Shown one piece after another: positions 1 through 10,319 of a stretch of 64,000 nt of DNA. This DNA is from Paramoeba atlantica (taxonomy: Eukaryota; Discosea), in the NCBI GenBank assembly GCA_977017575.1, contig CDRNVI010000051.1, positions 124,001-188,000 on the forward strand, written 5' to 3'. The translations under genes and the position numbers were made by a program. Under the pieces are notes generated by a model. It had not been told where the DNA came from. It did no database searches and saw only the letters and a program-made list of their open reading frames with translations. Position 1 is the first letter of the stretch; the number at the start of each line of letters is the position of its first letter.

Positions 1-560
1 GTATCGTGTAAAGCCTTGGGGTACATCTTCTCCAAGTATAGACCAGGTATGTATTATTCTACGCGCGCTATATTATACTATGCTATATGTAGATTCATTT
101 TCAAATAATTTTTTGAATGCAAGTTACCAAAACAAGTGTTATCCCTTAAATAATAGAACTTTCTTTTTTCCCAAAAAATCTTGCACCTATATTTTCTAAT
201 AATGCACGACGTATCTAACACCATGTTTCATCCGTGCGTTTCACATTCATTCACAGGAATCTCCAAACGGGTTAAACAACAACAACAACAACAGAAATGT
301 ACATGAGATCGACTTGTCGAAACAGAGTTTCTAGTACCACGCGCTCCCTTACTTGATCCGTTGAGACAATTTAAAATGTTAAAAAAATCGAACGCTCGCT
401 CGAAAAAAATTAAAATGCCGTTCGTTGAATATTCAACAAAGTAGAGACGTACCCGAAAAATATTGCCCCTCTCTATCTCGCCGGTGTGCCAAAAATTAAC
501 TCGGGTAGGCAAATAAAGGCTAAACGAAGTGGGGGAGGTACTAAAGTGTCGTAAAGCACG
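1..560. other. AT-rich flank, no gene seen
   Basis: I see no supportable gene here. The stretch is AT-rich with short homopolymer runs and a CAA-type run near 280-292. It leads into the Tc1 relic that follows. Confidence 0.4.
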
Positions 561-1119
561 GTGCTTCATGATCTTTCAATCATGGGGTATGACTATTTAC
601 AGACAAAAAAAATCTTTGATACTAGTGATGGCCGAAAGAACATGTCGGTAGCACCCGGTGAAAAAGCCGCTCCACGTCAAAAAGTACGCTGGGCGCCTAG
701 ATGTCAAGTTTGGGGTGCTATAGGAGTAGGGTGGAGATACTTAGTTGTTCTGGACTCTGACTCGTCTATCACGAGCATGTCCTACATTAAGACACTTCCC
801 ATGGAATTGTATTTTTCAGCAAGACGGGGCCACGGCGCACACCGCGCGCGCCTCTAAGGAGTATTACGAATAGAATGAAAGATCTATTGAACAATTGCCC
901 CCCAATTCACCAGACCTTTCCCCCATAGAAAACGTCTGGTCTATGGTGCAAGAGGTAGTGGACGAGCAGACCCCATCTGACAAATCTTCACTCATCCGAT
1001 GCATACGCAATGCGTGGTCTCGTTTGTCACAAAAAATGATTGATAAAACGGTTTTGAGTTTCGATGCTCGCCTCAAAGCGTGTATAAGATTGAAAGGCGA
1101 AAAAGTGAAAAAATGGTAA
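561..1119 (+). pseudogene. Tc1-like transposase relic (DD34E)
   Basis: This is the catalytic half of a Tc1/mariner-type cut-and-paste transposase. Visible landmarks are a VWGAI segment near 708-728, a second catalytic Asp in FQQDGATAHTAR near 814-850, and PPNSPDLSPIENVW near 898-939. From that Asp to the Glu there are 34 intervening residues, the classic Tc1 spacing. The reading frame shifts once between the two halves and an in-frame stop lies between Asp and Glu, so it is dead. The N-terminal DNA-binding part is not recognisable. It differs from the DD32E family at 37-38 kb, so at least two Tc1/mariner lineages have been active. Confidence 0.75.
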
Positions 1120-1373
1120 ATGTTAAATATAAACTATCATGAAAGATATTTTTGATTCCGGTTTTTAGCGCACAAAGACATTGTGTTGAGATCTGCAAAA
1201 TGCAACAAAAATCAGCTCAAACGGACACTTGGATGAAAAGTTAGGGGGGGGGGTTTGGCTGTGGGGGGTTTATTTTTATATTTTTGAATTTAAACGCATT
1301 CTTTAGAACGTTTTTCGTTCCAAAATCAGGCAAAAAAGGGGGAAAAAATTGAGGTCTCTTTTAAAACGGGTTC

Positions 1374-1676
1374 CGGGTTATTGTGCCCCCCTGCACAATA
1401 ACTGGTTCTAGGCACAACAACTAAATATTGGAACGAACCAAAAAAGGGTAAACAAAAATTGGCCTCGCTTCGCGGCGCCTTTTTTACGGACAAACATGTT
1501 CATATGCAGAATTACTTCTATTTAAGAGGTGCTTTGTTAAATAAAGTCAATTACGAGAAAATGGGAATAAAACACCCATTTTCGTGCCGCCAATATTGTG
1601 GAGGGGGGCAAAATAATAATGGTCGTTTCCACTTATTGTGCCCCCCTGCACAATAACTGGGTCTAGGCACATTAAC
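1374..1676. repeat. Direct repeat pair, each with a 9-bp hairpin
   Basis: Two near-identical segments of about 40 bp begin near 1378 and 1635. Each holds TTATTGTGC and GCACAATAA around a short C-rich loop, followed by an ACTGG(T/G)TCTAGGCAC tail. They may be ends of a short element. No gene lies between them. Confidence 0.5.
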
Positions 1677-1958
1677 CCGGAACAAGGTTTAATATAGAGT
1701 AGCGAGGGAGTAGTATCCCCTTCAATATAAGTTAATGACTGTAACAATATTCACAGCCCTATCTTCAGTCCGTGATGCTCAAGAGATTTGTTATCATAGC
1801 GTTTCAAGTGTTTGACAGTGAATCGTCATCATGTGAAATTTGCTGAATACGTACCATGAACGTTAAATATACTACAAAATCGAGAAATTGAGTGCACACT
1901 TCTTTGTATAGAATCTGGTCGCTCACATACGTGTATCACCACTGAGGGTGTATCACCA

Positions 1959-2720
1959 CAGTGGTTTCAGTTGATCTTGCCCCTCCTCGGAAAATTGATT
2001 TTTTTTATCCGTTTTTGCTCATCTTTGCAGCATTAGAGAGATCTCGTTCTCGTAGCGAAGAGCTTTGCCGCCCTTTCTTCATAGAGACCCCCTGGTACCC
2101 CCTGGGTCCAAAAAACACAGTTTTTTGGACGTTTTCTGTGTACACAACCATTTTTTGCCACATTTTCCCGATTTCTGTACATTTTGCACATGTAAGTACG
2201 AGTAATAGTGTTCTAAATTGATAATTTGAAAGCTCTATGTCTAGTACCATCCCTATCGCTTAATTTAATATAGTCAACACCTCTACATTATGCAGACCAG
2301 ACCCTCTAACCCCAAACAGGGGGAGTACGTGCAAGGGTGGAATGACAATATCCCCCCAATATCCCACAAAGTCCTCAAGAAAAATGTAAATGCAACACAA
2401 TTGATTCAGTCCAAAATAGACTTCAAAAAGTGTTGCAAAACAATGGAGGCCATTCCGGATACTAGTTCTTTTCCTTTAGAGTTAACTTTTGGACACAAAT
2501 TCCCTTTTTTGTTCCATTTTTGATATGGTAAAAAAGTGCCATTTTTTAATTTTTGTCGACTTTCGGGTCACCCAGGGGGCACCAGACGGTCTCTATGAAA
2601 AAAAGGCGGCAAACCTCTTCGCTAGGGGAACGAGATCTCTCCAATGCTGCAAAGATGAGCAAAAACGGATTGAAAAAATCAAAATTCCGATGGGGGGGGC
2701 AAGATCTACTGAAACCACTG
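1959..2720. mobile_element. Tc1/mariner-type deletion derivative, copy A
   Basis: A 762-bp element with long terminal inverted repeats (about 150-200 bp) beginning CAGTGGTTTCA. The right end is followed by TA, the usual target of the superfamily; the left flank reads CA, so that side has probably mutated. Near 2290-2400 is a short coding relic starting MQTRPSNPKQGEYV, matching MKTRPSNPKRGEYV in the copy at 23197-23847. It cannot encode a full transposase and would need one in trans. Confidence 0.8.
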
Positions 2721-2795
2721 TATGAGGGTAATTCGGTATGAATAGTAATGTACTGTGTGTGTATATTCGGACGTGTGGTAAGTATTAATAGAATA

Positions 2796-2995
2796 TTGCG
2801 TTTGAAAAGAAAGTTAAACACAATCAAAAAAGGATTTAGTCACAACCATTCAGAACTGCTGAAGAGAACCCGGGGGAACTACTAAAAACAAGGGGGAGTA
2901 TGCTATAGTTCCTGCGTACGATACCATACACCCTCCGGTATGGTACGAGCTCACAGATATGCTAAACCCGACCCTCGTTTAGTTTAAAGAACAGT
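2796..2995. repeat. Dispersed repeat, inverted copy at 43.3 kb
   Basis: About 200 bp, including AACCATTCAGAACTGCT, TAGCAG-type and CCGGTATGGTACGAG segments, that recurs in opposite orientation at 43288-43490. There is no coding capacity. It is probably a short non-autonomous element or an old duplication. Confidence 0.6.
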
Positions 2996-3284
2996 TTAAA
3001 TTTTAGGATTTGAGCAAAGAAAAAAAAATAAAATCTATATATTTGAAAAGTTGCACAAGAAATTCACAAATGTTTGTTTTCCTGTTTTTTGTTACACAAA
3101 TAATTTTGTTGGGTATAATTTGCTTAGCATGATTTCACGTGAGAAAAGACAATTTCGCTATTTCGTAAATACCAATTTTTATTTCATAGAAAAGTATCAC
3201 GCACGCCTGCATTAATTAGATTCAAAAAAGACGGTTCTGTAACGGGGGAATTCATAGAATAATTGGGAGAGCATCGACCCAAAT

Positions 3285-4109
3285 TTACTGAACAACAACA
3301 TTAGTGTGCTCACGGTTAAACCAGTATCCACGAAGTCCAACGGGAAGGTGATCACGCTTAATGGAGCCAGACAACAGGGAATTATCCTGTAGACACAAAC
3401 AACGCATTGTCTGAGGGAGGGATTCCAATTCGATTCGCCCCTCAAATAAATTCTCATGAAGATATAGTCTTTGCAAGGTACTGGGCAAAAATCTCAGTTC
3501 CGGTGTTCCGATAAACGTGTTCTTATCCAGTCCTACGAATAGGATTCCTTCGGGGAAACGTGTTAGGTCTATCAGACCTGACAAAGCGTTGCCACCGAGG
3601 TCCAAATATTGTAGATTCTTAGGAAGACAAGTTAAATCAACGTCACCGTCAAAACGATTTTTGACCAAATCCAGTCTTTCCAAATCGGAAGGCAGAAAAT
3701 GTAAGTGCAAATTTCCATAAAGTTGATTTTTGTGGGCATGTAGAAGTAGCAGTCCAAAGGGGAATTTGCTAAAGTCAAGCTCACCAGCCAATTTGTTACG
3801 ACCAACGGCCATATACCCAATAGTATCTGGAAGTGAGGGCCAGTGCGGATAGCCTTCCAGGCCCAATTGTCCCCAGGAAAGCTCCTTCACGACATGCATC
3901 TCCCCGCAAACAACATGAGCCCACTCACACGCCGGAGTTTGTGAGCTCCAAGTGTGGTCGTACCTCGTGACATTGCGAACAAAATTTTCCAGTGCATATT
4001 CCTGAGGGAGTGACGCACCGCGTATCTTACCCCTTCGAGTATTCGATAAAATATCAGCCAAATGAGTAGATACAATCATGCGCAAGGAAAAATGAAGTAG
4101 GGGCTGCAA
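3285..4109 (-). CDS. LRR family protein 1 (short, Cys-capped)
   Basis: A 274-residue leucine-rich-repeat protein. After a short basic, mildly hydrophobic N-terminus comes the family N-cap: KIRGASLPQEYAL, a conserved Trp, then PACEWAHVVC, which resembles the CxWxGVxC cap of plant LRRNT_2 domains. About eight 23-residue repeats follow (LPxxLxxLxLxxNxFxGxxDLxx). There is no transmembrane segment, GPI signal or kinase domain. Capped LRR proteins usually bind other molecules through the beta-strand face; the ligand here is unknown. A clear signal peptide is not visible, so location is open. The cap cysteines suggest an oxidising compartment. It lies just downstream of the helicase gene on the same strand. 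Confidence 0.85.
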   Translation of the reverse strand: MQPLLHFSLRMIVSTHLADILSNTRRGKIRGASLPQEYALENFVRNVTRYDHTWSSQTPACEWAHVVCGEMHVVKELSWGQLGLEGYPHWPSLPDTIGYMAVGRNKLAGELDFSKFPFGLLLLHAHKNQLYGNLHLHFLPSDLERLDLVKNRFDGDVDLTCLPKNLQYLDLGGNALSGLIDLTRFPEGILFVGLDKNTFIGTPELRFLPSTLQRLYLHENLFEGRIELESLPQTMRCLCLQDNSLLSGSIKRDHLPVGLRGYWFNREHTNVVVQ

Positions 4110-4373
4110 ATAAATGATTTCTAGTCGTTGTAATTCAATTCCAGCATATTCTATTTTCTAGGATTATTCTAACAATTTTGAATCGAAACCATGTTTCTGC
4201 CCCACGCTATCCACTCTTTCCTTTTCAAACTTTACCAAAACTCCTCTACTTCTCCCCATCATAGGTGACCCCCTTTGATCCCTTTTCTCTCCCCACCACA
4301 ACCTAAATCCGGGTTGGGGAAAGGTTTCGGGAAAGTTTTCCTCCCCCCTAAACCCGCTTTCCCCCATTTCCCC

Positions 4374-6836
4374 TCACCCCTCGTCAGAATCCTCCGAATC
4401 CCCCTCCCCGTTCTCTCCCACCCCCTTTCCCAAAAACTCCCGTTGGAGCTTCAGAAACACGTGCTGGGTGTACCCCTCGGGCATTTCCCCCGGGTCAAAG
4501 TACCCCGGGGAGGCGCCGACGACCCAGCGCCCCTTGACCGCGCTCACGGTGCGGATGTAGTGCCGCGAGGTGAACACGTACTCGTGGTAGAGCACGAACT
4601 CGGGCAGCGGCCCCCCCCGGGCCAGCAGCCCGCTCCCGGGGTGGATCTCCACCGCCGTCTGGCCCCGGACGAGCCGGTAGGTGCGCTTCCCCACGCTGTG
4701 GGCCACATTCATAAAGTGGCCACAGAGGAGGGATTGCAGCACCCGTTCGCGGGTGTCCCCGGGGAGAGGGGATACGGATTTGTTTGGGGGTAATAATAAA
4801 GGTTTTGTGTTGTTGTTGTTGTCGTAATCCCCTCGTAGATCTCCAGAACGGGATCTGGGGGATCTCGAAAAGGTTTCTGGAGAAACTGTACCTGTTTTTG
4901 TGTTTAGAGTTGGACGACTCTCGAGTAGAGTTTTGTCCAGAAAACTGGATCGAGACTGTTGAGCGAGTCGAGCCGGTTTGTGGGCCAACACGCGACGAGC
5001 GGTGTTCTCGAGCTGTTGGGTGATGTGGAGGGCGGTACGCAGACCGCGTAGGTTTAAGAAGTGCGCCTTGGCCCAGTCGGCGCCTTGGTTGGCCTCCACG
5101 AACCCGCGGAGGGCGTTCATGAGGAGGAGATGGTCCCCCGAGGGGTCCGCGAAGGTTTGGTGGGCCTGAGCCGCGACGGCTTTGCGATCCCGGGGGGCTA
5201 GCAGTACCCTTGGAGCGTTCAGCATGGCGGCAATGGCGCACATCTCCGGTCCGACGCCTCGGGAGTAGCCTGCGAGAATGCTGCGTGCGAGCTGGGGGTC
5301 CAGAGGGAACTCCGCCATACGGTTTCCCGTAGCCGTGAGGGCTCCGTGCTCGTCCATGGCCCCAATAAAGTGTAGCACCTCCAGCGCGTGCATCAGCGTT
5401 TCGGGCGCCGGAGCATCGAGAAAATCAAATTGGATTAAATTTGAGATGCCCAGACGCAGCATGGTGAGGACAACCGAGCTTAGATTCACCCGAAGAAGTT
5501 CCGGGTAGGTTTGTGGGACCAATTCCTCGAATGCGGAAAGGGGAAACAGCCGATAACATTTTCCCGGACACGTTCGCCCGGCTCGTCCTTTTCGTTGATC
5601 ACACGCGGCCTGGCTGATTGGAGTCACGAGCAAGGACTCGACCCTTGTACGGGGGTTGAATACTTTCTGTTTGCTAAAGCCGGGGTCTACAACGTAGACG
5701 ACCCCGTCAATGGTCAGGGAGGTCTCGGCAATATTGGTGGCAATCACAACTTTACGTCCCCCAGGGGGTGCAGGGTCGAAAATACGTTGTAGAACATGGG
5801 GAGGAAGTGCGGCATAGGCAGGAATGCATCGTAGAGGGGGAATGGGAGATTTCGGGGCTTCCGACTTTATGGATTCAATACCAACATCGTTTCTTTCAAA
5901 TTTTGACGCCTCCAATGTAGCCCCATTGCCTTGATTTCTGCGAAGCGATGCGATCCTTTCCTCAATCCGCAAACACGCATCTTCGATTTCTTCCTCCCCC
6001 GGCAGAAACAACAGAATGTCTCCGGGAGGTTCATTTCGATGAATTTTCACAACCGTATGAATCGCACTTTCGAGGTAATCCGGTACCGTCTGTTTTGTAT
6101 ACACAACCTCGACAGGATACACCCGTCCGGGGATGCGCAACACCGGAGCTTGCGGAAAAAACGCTTGAAATTTTTCACTCTCCAACGTGGCAGACATAAT
6201 CACCACCTTCAGCTCCGGTCGTTCCGGCAACAACCTTTTTAAAAACCCCAACAACAGATCGGTTTGCACCGTTCGCTCATGGGCCTCATCCAGCACAATG
6301 GCGTCGTATTTTTCCAGTCTCGGGTCGCCCATAGCCTCCCGAAGCAGCATACCATCGGTTAAATAGGTTAACCGCGTACAGCTGGAGGTTTTATCCTCGA
6401 ACCGGATCGAATACCCCACCTGCTGCCCGAGCCTCACATCACACTCCTGCGCGACACGTTCCGCAATCGACATCGCGGCCACACGTCGGGGTTGGGTACA
6501 CGCGACTTTCATTTTTGTACTATGATTCCTTAAATCTTTATTTATTGTATTCTTCCCCTTCTCGCTCTCCAGCTCCAGTAACATCGCGGGAACTTGCGTG
6601 GTCTTGCCACTTCCGGTTTCCCCGAGTAGAATCAGAACCGAATGGTTTTGGATTAATTCTAAGAAATCGGATTTATGACCATAGACCGGGAGAGCGCGTC
6701 GGGAGGGGAGGAGGGTGTGGTACCGTGGAGAGAAGGGGAGCCCGGTGAGGGGGTTGTAGGAAGGGGGAGGGGGGGAAGGGTGCCGGGAGGAGGGACGTTT
6801 GCGGGAGTGGGAGGTGGGGGGAAGTGGGGCGGCCAT
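4374..6836 (-). CDS. PRP43: DEAH-box RNA helicase PRP43/DHX15
   Basis: An 820-residue DEAH/RHA helicase. NPLTGLPFSPRYHTLL (28-43) matches the pre-helicase segment of Prp43/DHX15. Motifs: I GETGSGKT (72-79), Ia TQPRRVAA (114-121), II DEAH (183-186), III SAT (215-217), V ATNIAETSLTIDG (366-378), VI QRKGRAGR (414-421), then the ratchet and OB-fold regions (about 430-800). In known eukaryotes Prp43 disassembles spliceosomal lariat complexes and works in ribosome biogenesis, activated by G-patch proteins. Two low-complexity insertions stand out, at about 300-335 and 625-693; the second holds an NNNN run and splits the C-terminal region. Both stay in frame. The tail is acidic. Codon use is GC-rich compared with the flanks. 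The start is the first Met of a Pro/Ser/Arg-rich leader. Confidence 0.95.
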   Translation of the reverse strand: MAAPLPPTSHSRKRPSSRHPSPPPPSYNPLTGLPFSPRYHTLLPSRRALPVYGHKSDFLELIQNHSVLILLGETGSGKTTQVPAMLLELESEKGKNTINKDLRNHSTKMKVACTQPRRVAAMSIAERVAQECDVRLGQQVGYSIRFEDKTSSCTRLTYLTDGMLLREAMGDPRLEKYDAIVLDEAHERTVQTDLLLGFLKRLLPERPELKVVIMSATLESEKFQAFFPQAPVLRIPGRVYPVEVVYTKQTVPDYLESAIHTVVKIHRNEPPGDILLFLPGEEEIEDACLRIEERIASLRRNQGNGATLEASKFERNDVGIESIKSEAPKSPIPPLRCIPAYAALPPHVLQRIFDPAPPGGRKVVIATNIAETSLTIDGVVYVVDPGFSKQKVFNPRTRVESLLVTPISQAACDQRKGRAGRTCPGKCYRLFPLSAFEELVPQTYPELLRVNLSSVVLTMLRLGISNLIQFDFLDAPAPETLMHALEVLHFIGAMDEHGALTATGNRMAEFPLDPQLARSILAGYSRGVGPEMCAIAAMLNAPRVLLAPRDRKAVAAQAHQTFADPSGDHLLLMNALRGFVEANQGADWAKAHFLNLRGLRTALHITQQLENTARRVLAHKPARLAQQSRSSFLDKTLLESRPTLNTKTGTVSPETFSRSPRSRSGDLRGDYDNNNNTKPLLLPPNKSVSPLPGDTRERVLQSLLCGHFMNVAHSVGKRTYRLVRGQTAVEIHPGSGLLARGGPLPEFVLYHEYVFTSRHYIRTVSAVKGRWVVGASPGYFDPGEMPEGYTQHVFLKLQREFLGKGVGENGEGDSEDSDEG

Positions 6837-6867
6837 GAGGAGGGGGTGGGAAATCTATTCCAGAGGT

Positions 6868-6890
6868 CTGCAAAGCTAGAAAAAAGTTTG
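6868..6890 (-). promoter_or_regulatory. Putative trans-splice acceptor of PRP43
   Basis: On the minus strand, 30-50 bases upstream of the helicase ATG, a pyrimidine run CTTTTTTC is followed by AG and then GCAG. That is the arrangement kinetoplastids use to accept the spliced leader. This is inferred from position and composition only. Confidence 0.4.
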
Positions 6891-6963
6891 ATTCCGTTTA
6901 TCCCGTAGTGGGTACTTGTACGACGAAGGGTGTACACAGTTAACCTAAGATAGTGTAAAAACG

Positions 6964-7013
6964 AGCTTGCGAAATGATGCTGCTTTTTTCAAAGCAGCAT
7001 CATTTCGCAAGCT
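6964..7013. repeat. Perfect 23-bp inverted repeat, 4-nt loop
   Basis: Arms at 6964-6986 and 6991-7013 pair without a mismatch around TTTC. The arms contain GCGAAATGATGCTGC. The hairpin lies about 130 bases upstream of the PRP43 start, between that gene and LINE debris. A perfect arm pair this long implies recent origin or selection. It is not followed by a T-run on either strand, so it is not an ordinary terminator. Confidence 0.9.
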
Positions 7014-7199
7014 TTGTGGTGCTTTGCAAAAGCTTGGAAAAGCTCACACGAAATGGTTTTTTTCATTATTTTGTTCACTACAATCTTAAATAGTGAAAAA
7101 AAACTTCCGTCGATCTCCAAACAATAGAATCGGCCAGAACGCTCTTGAGAATCGGGGAAAGCTGGTCGTAGCTACTGATCGCATCATCAGTTCCGCGAA

Positions 7200-7411
7200 G
7201 AAGAGGGAGCATGCATGTACCCATGTCGAACACAGCCGTCCTAGCATGTGCTAAAGGCTTTCTCGGATGCATGAGCCTCTTGGACAAACGTGTTGAACAC
7301 TGTTCTCAAATTATCTTTTCACGGGGGAATCTCCTGGGGATCACCCCATTCGAGAACAAGGCCGAGGACATGCATGTAAAGACGAAGAACGCCTGCAAGG
7401 CGTACCCCTAG
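7200..7411 (+). pseudogene. 2A-LINE copy 1, 3' coding relic
   Basis: The peptide NTAVLACAKGFLGCMSLLDK, followed by LGITPFENKAEDM, matches GTAVLACAEALLRGMDSLGK and LGTIPFEHKAEGM in the RT-bearing copy at 11.9-12.2 kb. It is therefore the region downstream of the reverse transcriptase. No RT motifs remain here. It stops at 7411. Confidence 0.55.
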
Positions 7412-7869
7412 TTATTGCAGCCAAGGAGCTGCGACACATCCAGTGCGACCCTGCATTGGGGCCCAAGCGATGGTATCCGGTATTTCTTCAGAGCACCGGC
7501 AGGGAGCTATGATAATTGCGGAACATCAATGGGCCTCCGCCGCCGACCTTTACGGCCATCTCCATCAAGAACTCCAGGACCTATACGCACTTCCCCTGGC
7601 CCCTCTCCAGGCCCCACGGAAACGCGAAATTTGGAGATGGACGAGCCTCCCCTTCTCCCTTCCTGTGCCGACGAACCTCCTGCCCTCACAAACACCCTAA
7701 CAGACGCCACTAAAGGACCTTACTCATCCCAGTACTAAGGACCCACTTCAAGCAAGGCGGACCCTCCCCACCAGCAAGGCGGCCACCAACCCCCATTTTC
7801 GATGCAACTCCCCGAAGACAATTGGACTAGGGTCAACTTACTTCTCGGACCCCAGTTAGCCGGACTCAT

Positions 7870-8642
7870 CTAGGTCCCCATCTCTGCACCCTTTACAACC
7901 CCTTACAAGGGCTCGTACAAGCATTAGGTTTCACTTTGGGGTTCCCTCCCAACGGCAGAAGCCTGACCCACGAACTGGAAGGCCGTACCCGGAGACCGAT
8001 GAGGACCTGGCAAAGGCAGGGTGCATTTGGTCCTCCCTCCTAACCCGAAACCACGGCCCCTCCCATGGACCCCACGGCAACGTATTCGTCGGATCGGAAG
8101 CAGGGGCCAGTATAGAGACGCCATCCGATCTCCCAGATGAACACATCCCCTTCTTCCTTTGTAACGCCCTGGGTATAGCTCAGTGCTTCGCAGGAGCCTG
8201 GACCCCGTTCGTGTGGGAGGACGGAATGGCATGCTGGAGCTTCACAACGACGGAGGGTCTGATAGCCGACTCGGAATGGTCGGCCGAGTGCGTCCGGTGT
8301 AAGCTCCACAGAGGGTGCATCGAGGCCAACCCGGGACCAGGTCGCGGAAAACGTAAGTATACCCCATCCAAATCCTCTTGTCCCGATGATAATAACCTCG
8401 TGAACACAACGGGACAGACGAGCCAGACGAGCATACACTTCGAGGATACCCCCACCCCGCTACCCTACGAATACTACACTCCGAACCCTAATCGCACATC
8501 CCCTTCCCATGGGGGAGTCATGCTTGATGCCAGCGAGGATTACGCTGGATACAATCTGCATACATCATGTACACACATCATACCATCATGTGACGATCTC
8601 CATCCAAGAAACGGTCCCGAGAGTACGTCCATTTCGCGTTAA
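7870..8642 (+). mobile_element. 2A-LINE copy 2, 5' part with 2A motif
   Basis: The N-terminal region of the LINE polyprotein. GLVQALGFTLGFPPN near 7910-7960 matches GLFQAVAMTLGIPTD at 62 kb. HIPFFLCNALGIAQ, AWTPFVWEDGMACWSF and CKLHRGCIEANPGP (8150-8339) align with the equivalent region of copy 4 at 13.6-13.8 kb. After the NPGP the frame runs about 100 residues with no known domain and stops at 8641. A 2A sequence makes the ribosome skip one peptide bond, releasing the upstream domain from the RT protein. The RT part is missing from this copy. Confidence 0.6.
8310..8339 (+). other. 2A-like ribosome-skipping motif
   Basis: Encodes RGCIEANPGP, against the usual 2A core G-D-(V/I)-E-x-N-P-G-P. 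The IExNPGP part is exact. The Asp is Cys here and Tyr in the related copy at 13782-13811. Trypanosome L1Tc/ingi LINEs are known to carry 2A sequences, which supports the reading. Activity of the Asp variant is unknown. Confidence 0.6.
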
Positions 8643-9075
8643 AAGTGATCTGCGGATTTGCAACTCCAGGACGCTCGACGTGACGGGCCTGCATCACCCA
8701 GATGGCGAAGAGAACGAGAAATATCAGATGGGAGACATGCATCAAAAAGAAAGGAGAAATAGCAGAAAATACTCTGTTTTGACCTATGTTGTGCTTGTAT
8801 ACTTTACATATACGTATGTATGATTACCATTAGCATCTTTACCACTTGCATCTTTGATCGACCCCAGAGAAATTTGGGAGCAGATAACTATATGTAAGTA
8901 CATACATGTGTATGTATACATACATGTATATTGTACCCGCTTTCAAACTTATTTTCTTTGTGTACGAAGAAAAAAATTATCCTACAATTCGCGAATTATT
9001 TATATTGCAGTTATATTTACATGTGTATAATCATACATTACTAACACAAGCTTACATAACTTATGCGTAAGTAGC

Positions 9076-9930
9076 CTACACGAATTCTATCAATGTATCT
9101 ATTGTGTTAAAGCATCTTTTTTCAAGACCAACTTGCATCACGCGACCACGCAAATTAGGATTGTTATCTAAGCGACAGTACGCCGCATTTTTTACCCAGC
9201 ACTCCGCGTTAACCAAAAGTTCGAAATTATTGTCTTGTGCATAGAGTTCAACAAAAAAGTCCGGAAGATTACGAAAATCAAGTTTCCCACTAAAATGGTT
9301 GTTCGAAACGTCCAAGACTCGTAAATTCAATGGTAGATGGCACAAATCTATTGTCCCATCAAACTTATTATGTTCCAACCACATGTCGGTTAAATTAGGA
9401 GGCAACTTTGTGAGGTTGATCTGCCCGGTAAAATCGTTTTGGTTTAAGTAAAGCTTCTCAATGAGAGGAGGCAAAAATTGTGGATCAAACCTGCCAAAAA
9501 AACGATTAGAACTAAGATTGCATAACTTTAAAGATTGCGGAAGACAACGAAATTCAACCTCGCCTGTCAAGTCATCATTATCCAGATGCAGGTCGATGAG
9601 AGTCAATGGAAGATACTTCCAAACAACCAAGCCGCGTGTTGGATACACTTTTGGAACATAATCTGAATTGGTCCAGTCTAATGCTGTGACTTCATCCATC
9701 TCATTGCACGTCACACCCGACCACTTGCATGCTGTTACGTTTGTACACCATGTGGGATGCAGACCTTCCAGATTTTTAACAAAACGAGCTAAATCGTATT
9801 CTTGTGGTAATGCGGCACCGCGAATTCTACCCGGCGCTCGTGATGTAGATTGTGATGACACGGAACCTGGCAGTGATACCGTTGCCCCATTTCGAGTAGG
9901 TGCGTCGTCAGCTGACGTTACTGAATACAT
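9076..9930 (-). CDS. LRR family protein 2 (short, Cys-capped)
   Basis: A 284-residue paralogue. It has an N-terminal Ser/Thr-rich stretch, then RIRGAALPQEYDLARFVKNL, a Trp, and the cap TACKWSGVTC, the closest in this window to a plant-type LRRNT_2 motif. About six 23-residue LRRs follow, for example LPPNLTDMWLEHNKFDGTI. The C-terminus is a short capping segment with a Cys pair (NAECWVKNAAYCRLDNNP) rather than the long domain of the Cys-less subfamily. There is no membrane anchor. It lies between two LINE fragments on the opposite strand, so the LINE sequence on either side may come from separate insertions. Confidence 0.85.
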   Translation of the reverse strand: MYSVTSADDAPTRNGATVSLPGSVSSQSTSRAPGRIRGAALPQEYDLARFVKNLEGLHPTWCTNVTACKWSGVTCNEMDEVTALDWTNSDYVPKVYPTRGLVVWKYLPLTLIDLHLDNDDLTGEVEFRCLPQSLKLCNLSSNRFFGRFDPQFLPPLIEKLYLNQNDFTGQINLTKLPPNLTDMWLEHNKFDGTIDLCHLPLNLRVLDVSNNHFSGKLDFRNLPDFFVELYAQDNNFELLVNAECWVKNAAYCRLDNNPNLRGRVMQVGLEKRCFNTIDTLIEFV

Positions 9931-10319
9931 GGAGTAAACATTTACAAGAGCCCTGCATTTTTGATATATGCATTTGTATATAGTACATTGAGACTGTATA
10001 CTACCCCTCTTATTATCATTTTGTTGAAAAGGCCATGGACTCGATTAATCCCAAAATCTCCCAAAAATATTTTAAAGACTATCTAAAGTGAGGGGATCCA
10101 TGGGGCAGCATGCCCAAACTCTTCTACCAGTGCTACCACGATTGACATAAAACTGCGCATTCATCGAACTCCTAACGGAAGGCACTCCTTTATGACGCTT
10201 CATCCAATCAGGTCATATTTATAAAAAACGTTTTACATGATTTCTTTGTCCAGAGGAGCGCACTGTCTGTGGTATCATATCACATATGCATATACTATCC
10301 ACGCTGTCCTGATATTCAA

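Noticed and set aside
4495-5241. A 248-residue minus-strand ORF inside PRP43
   Set aside because: It is an alternative frame of the helicase, composition-driven in GC-rich sequence.
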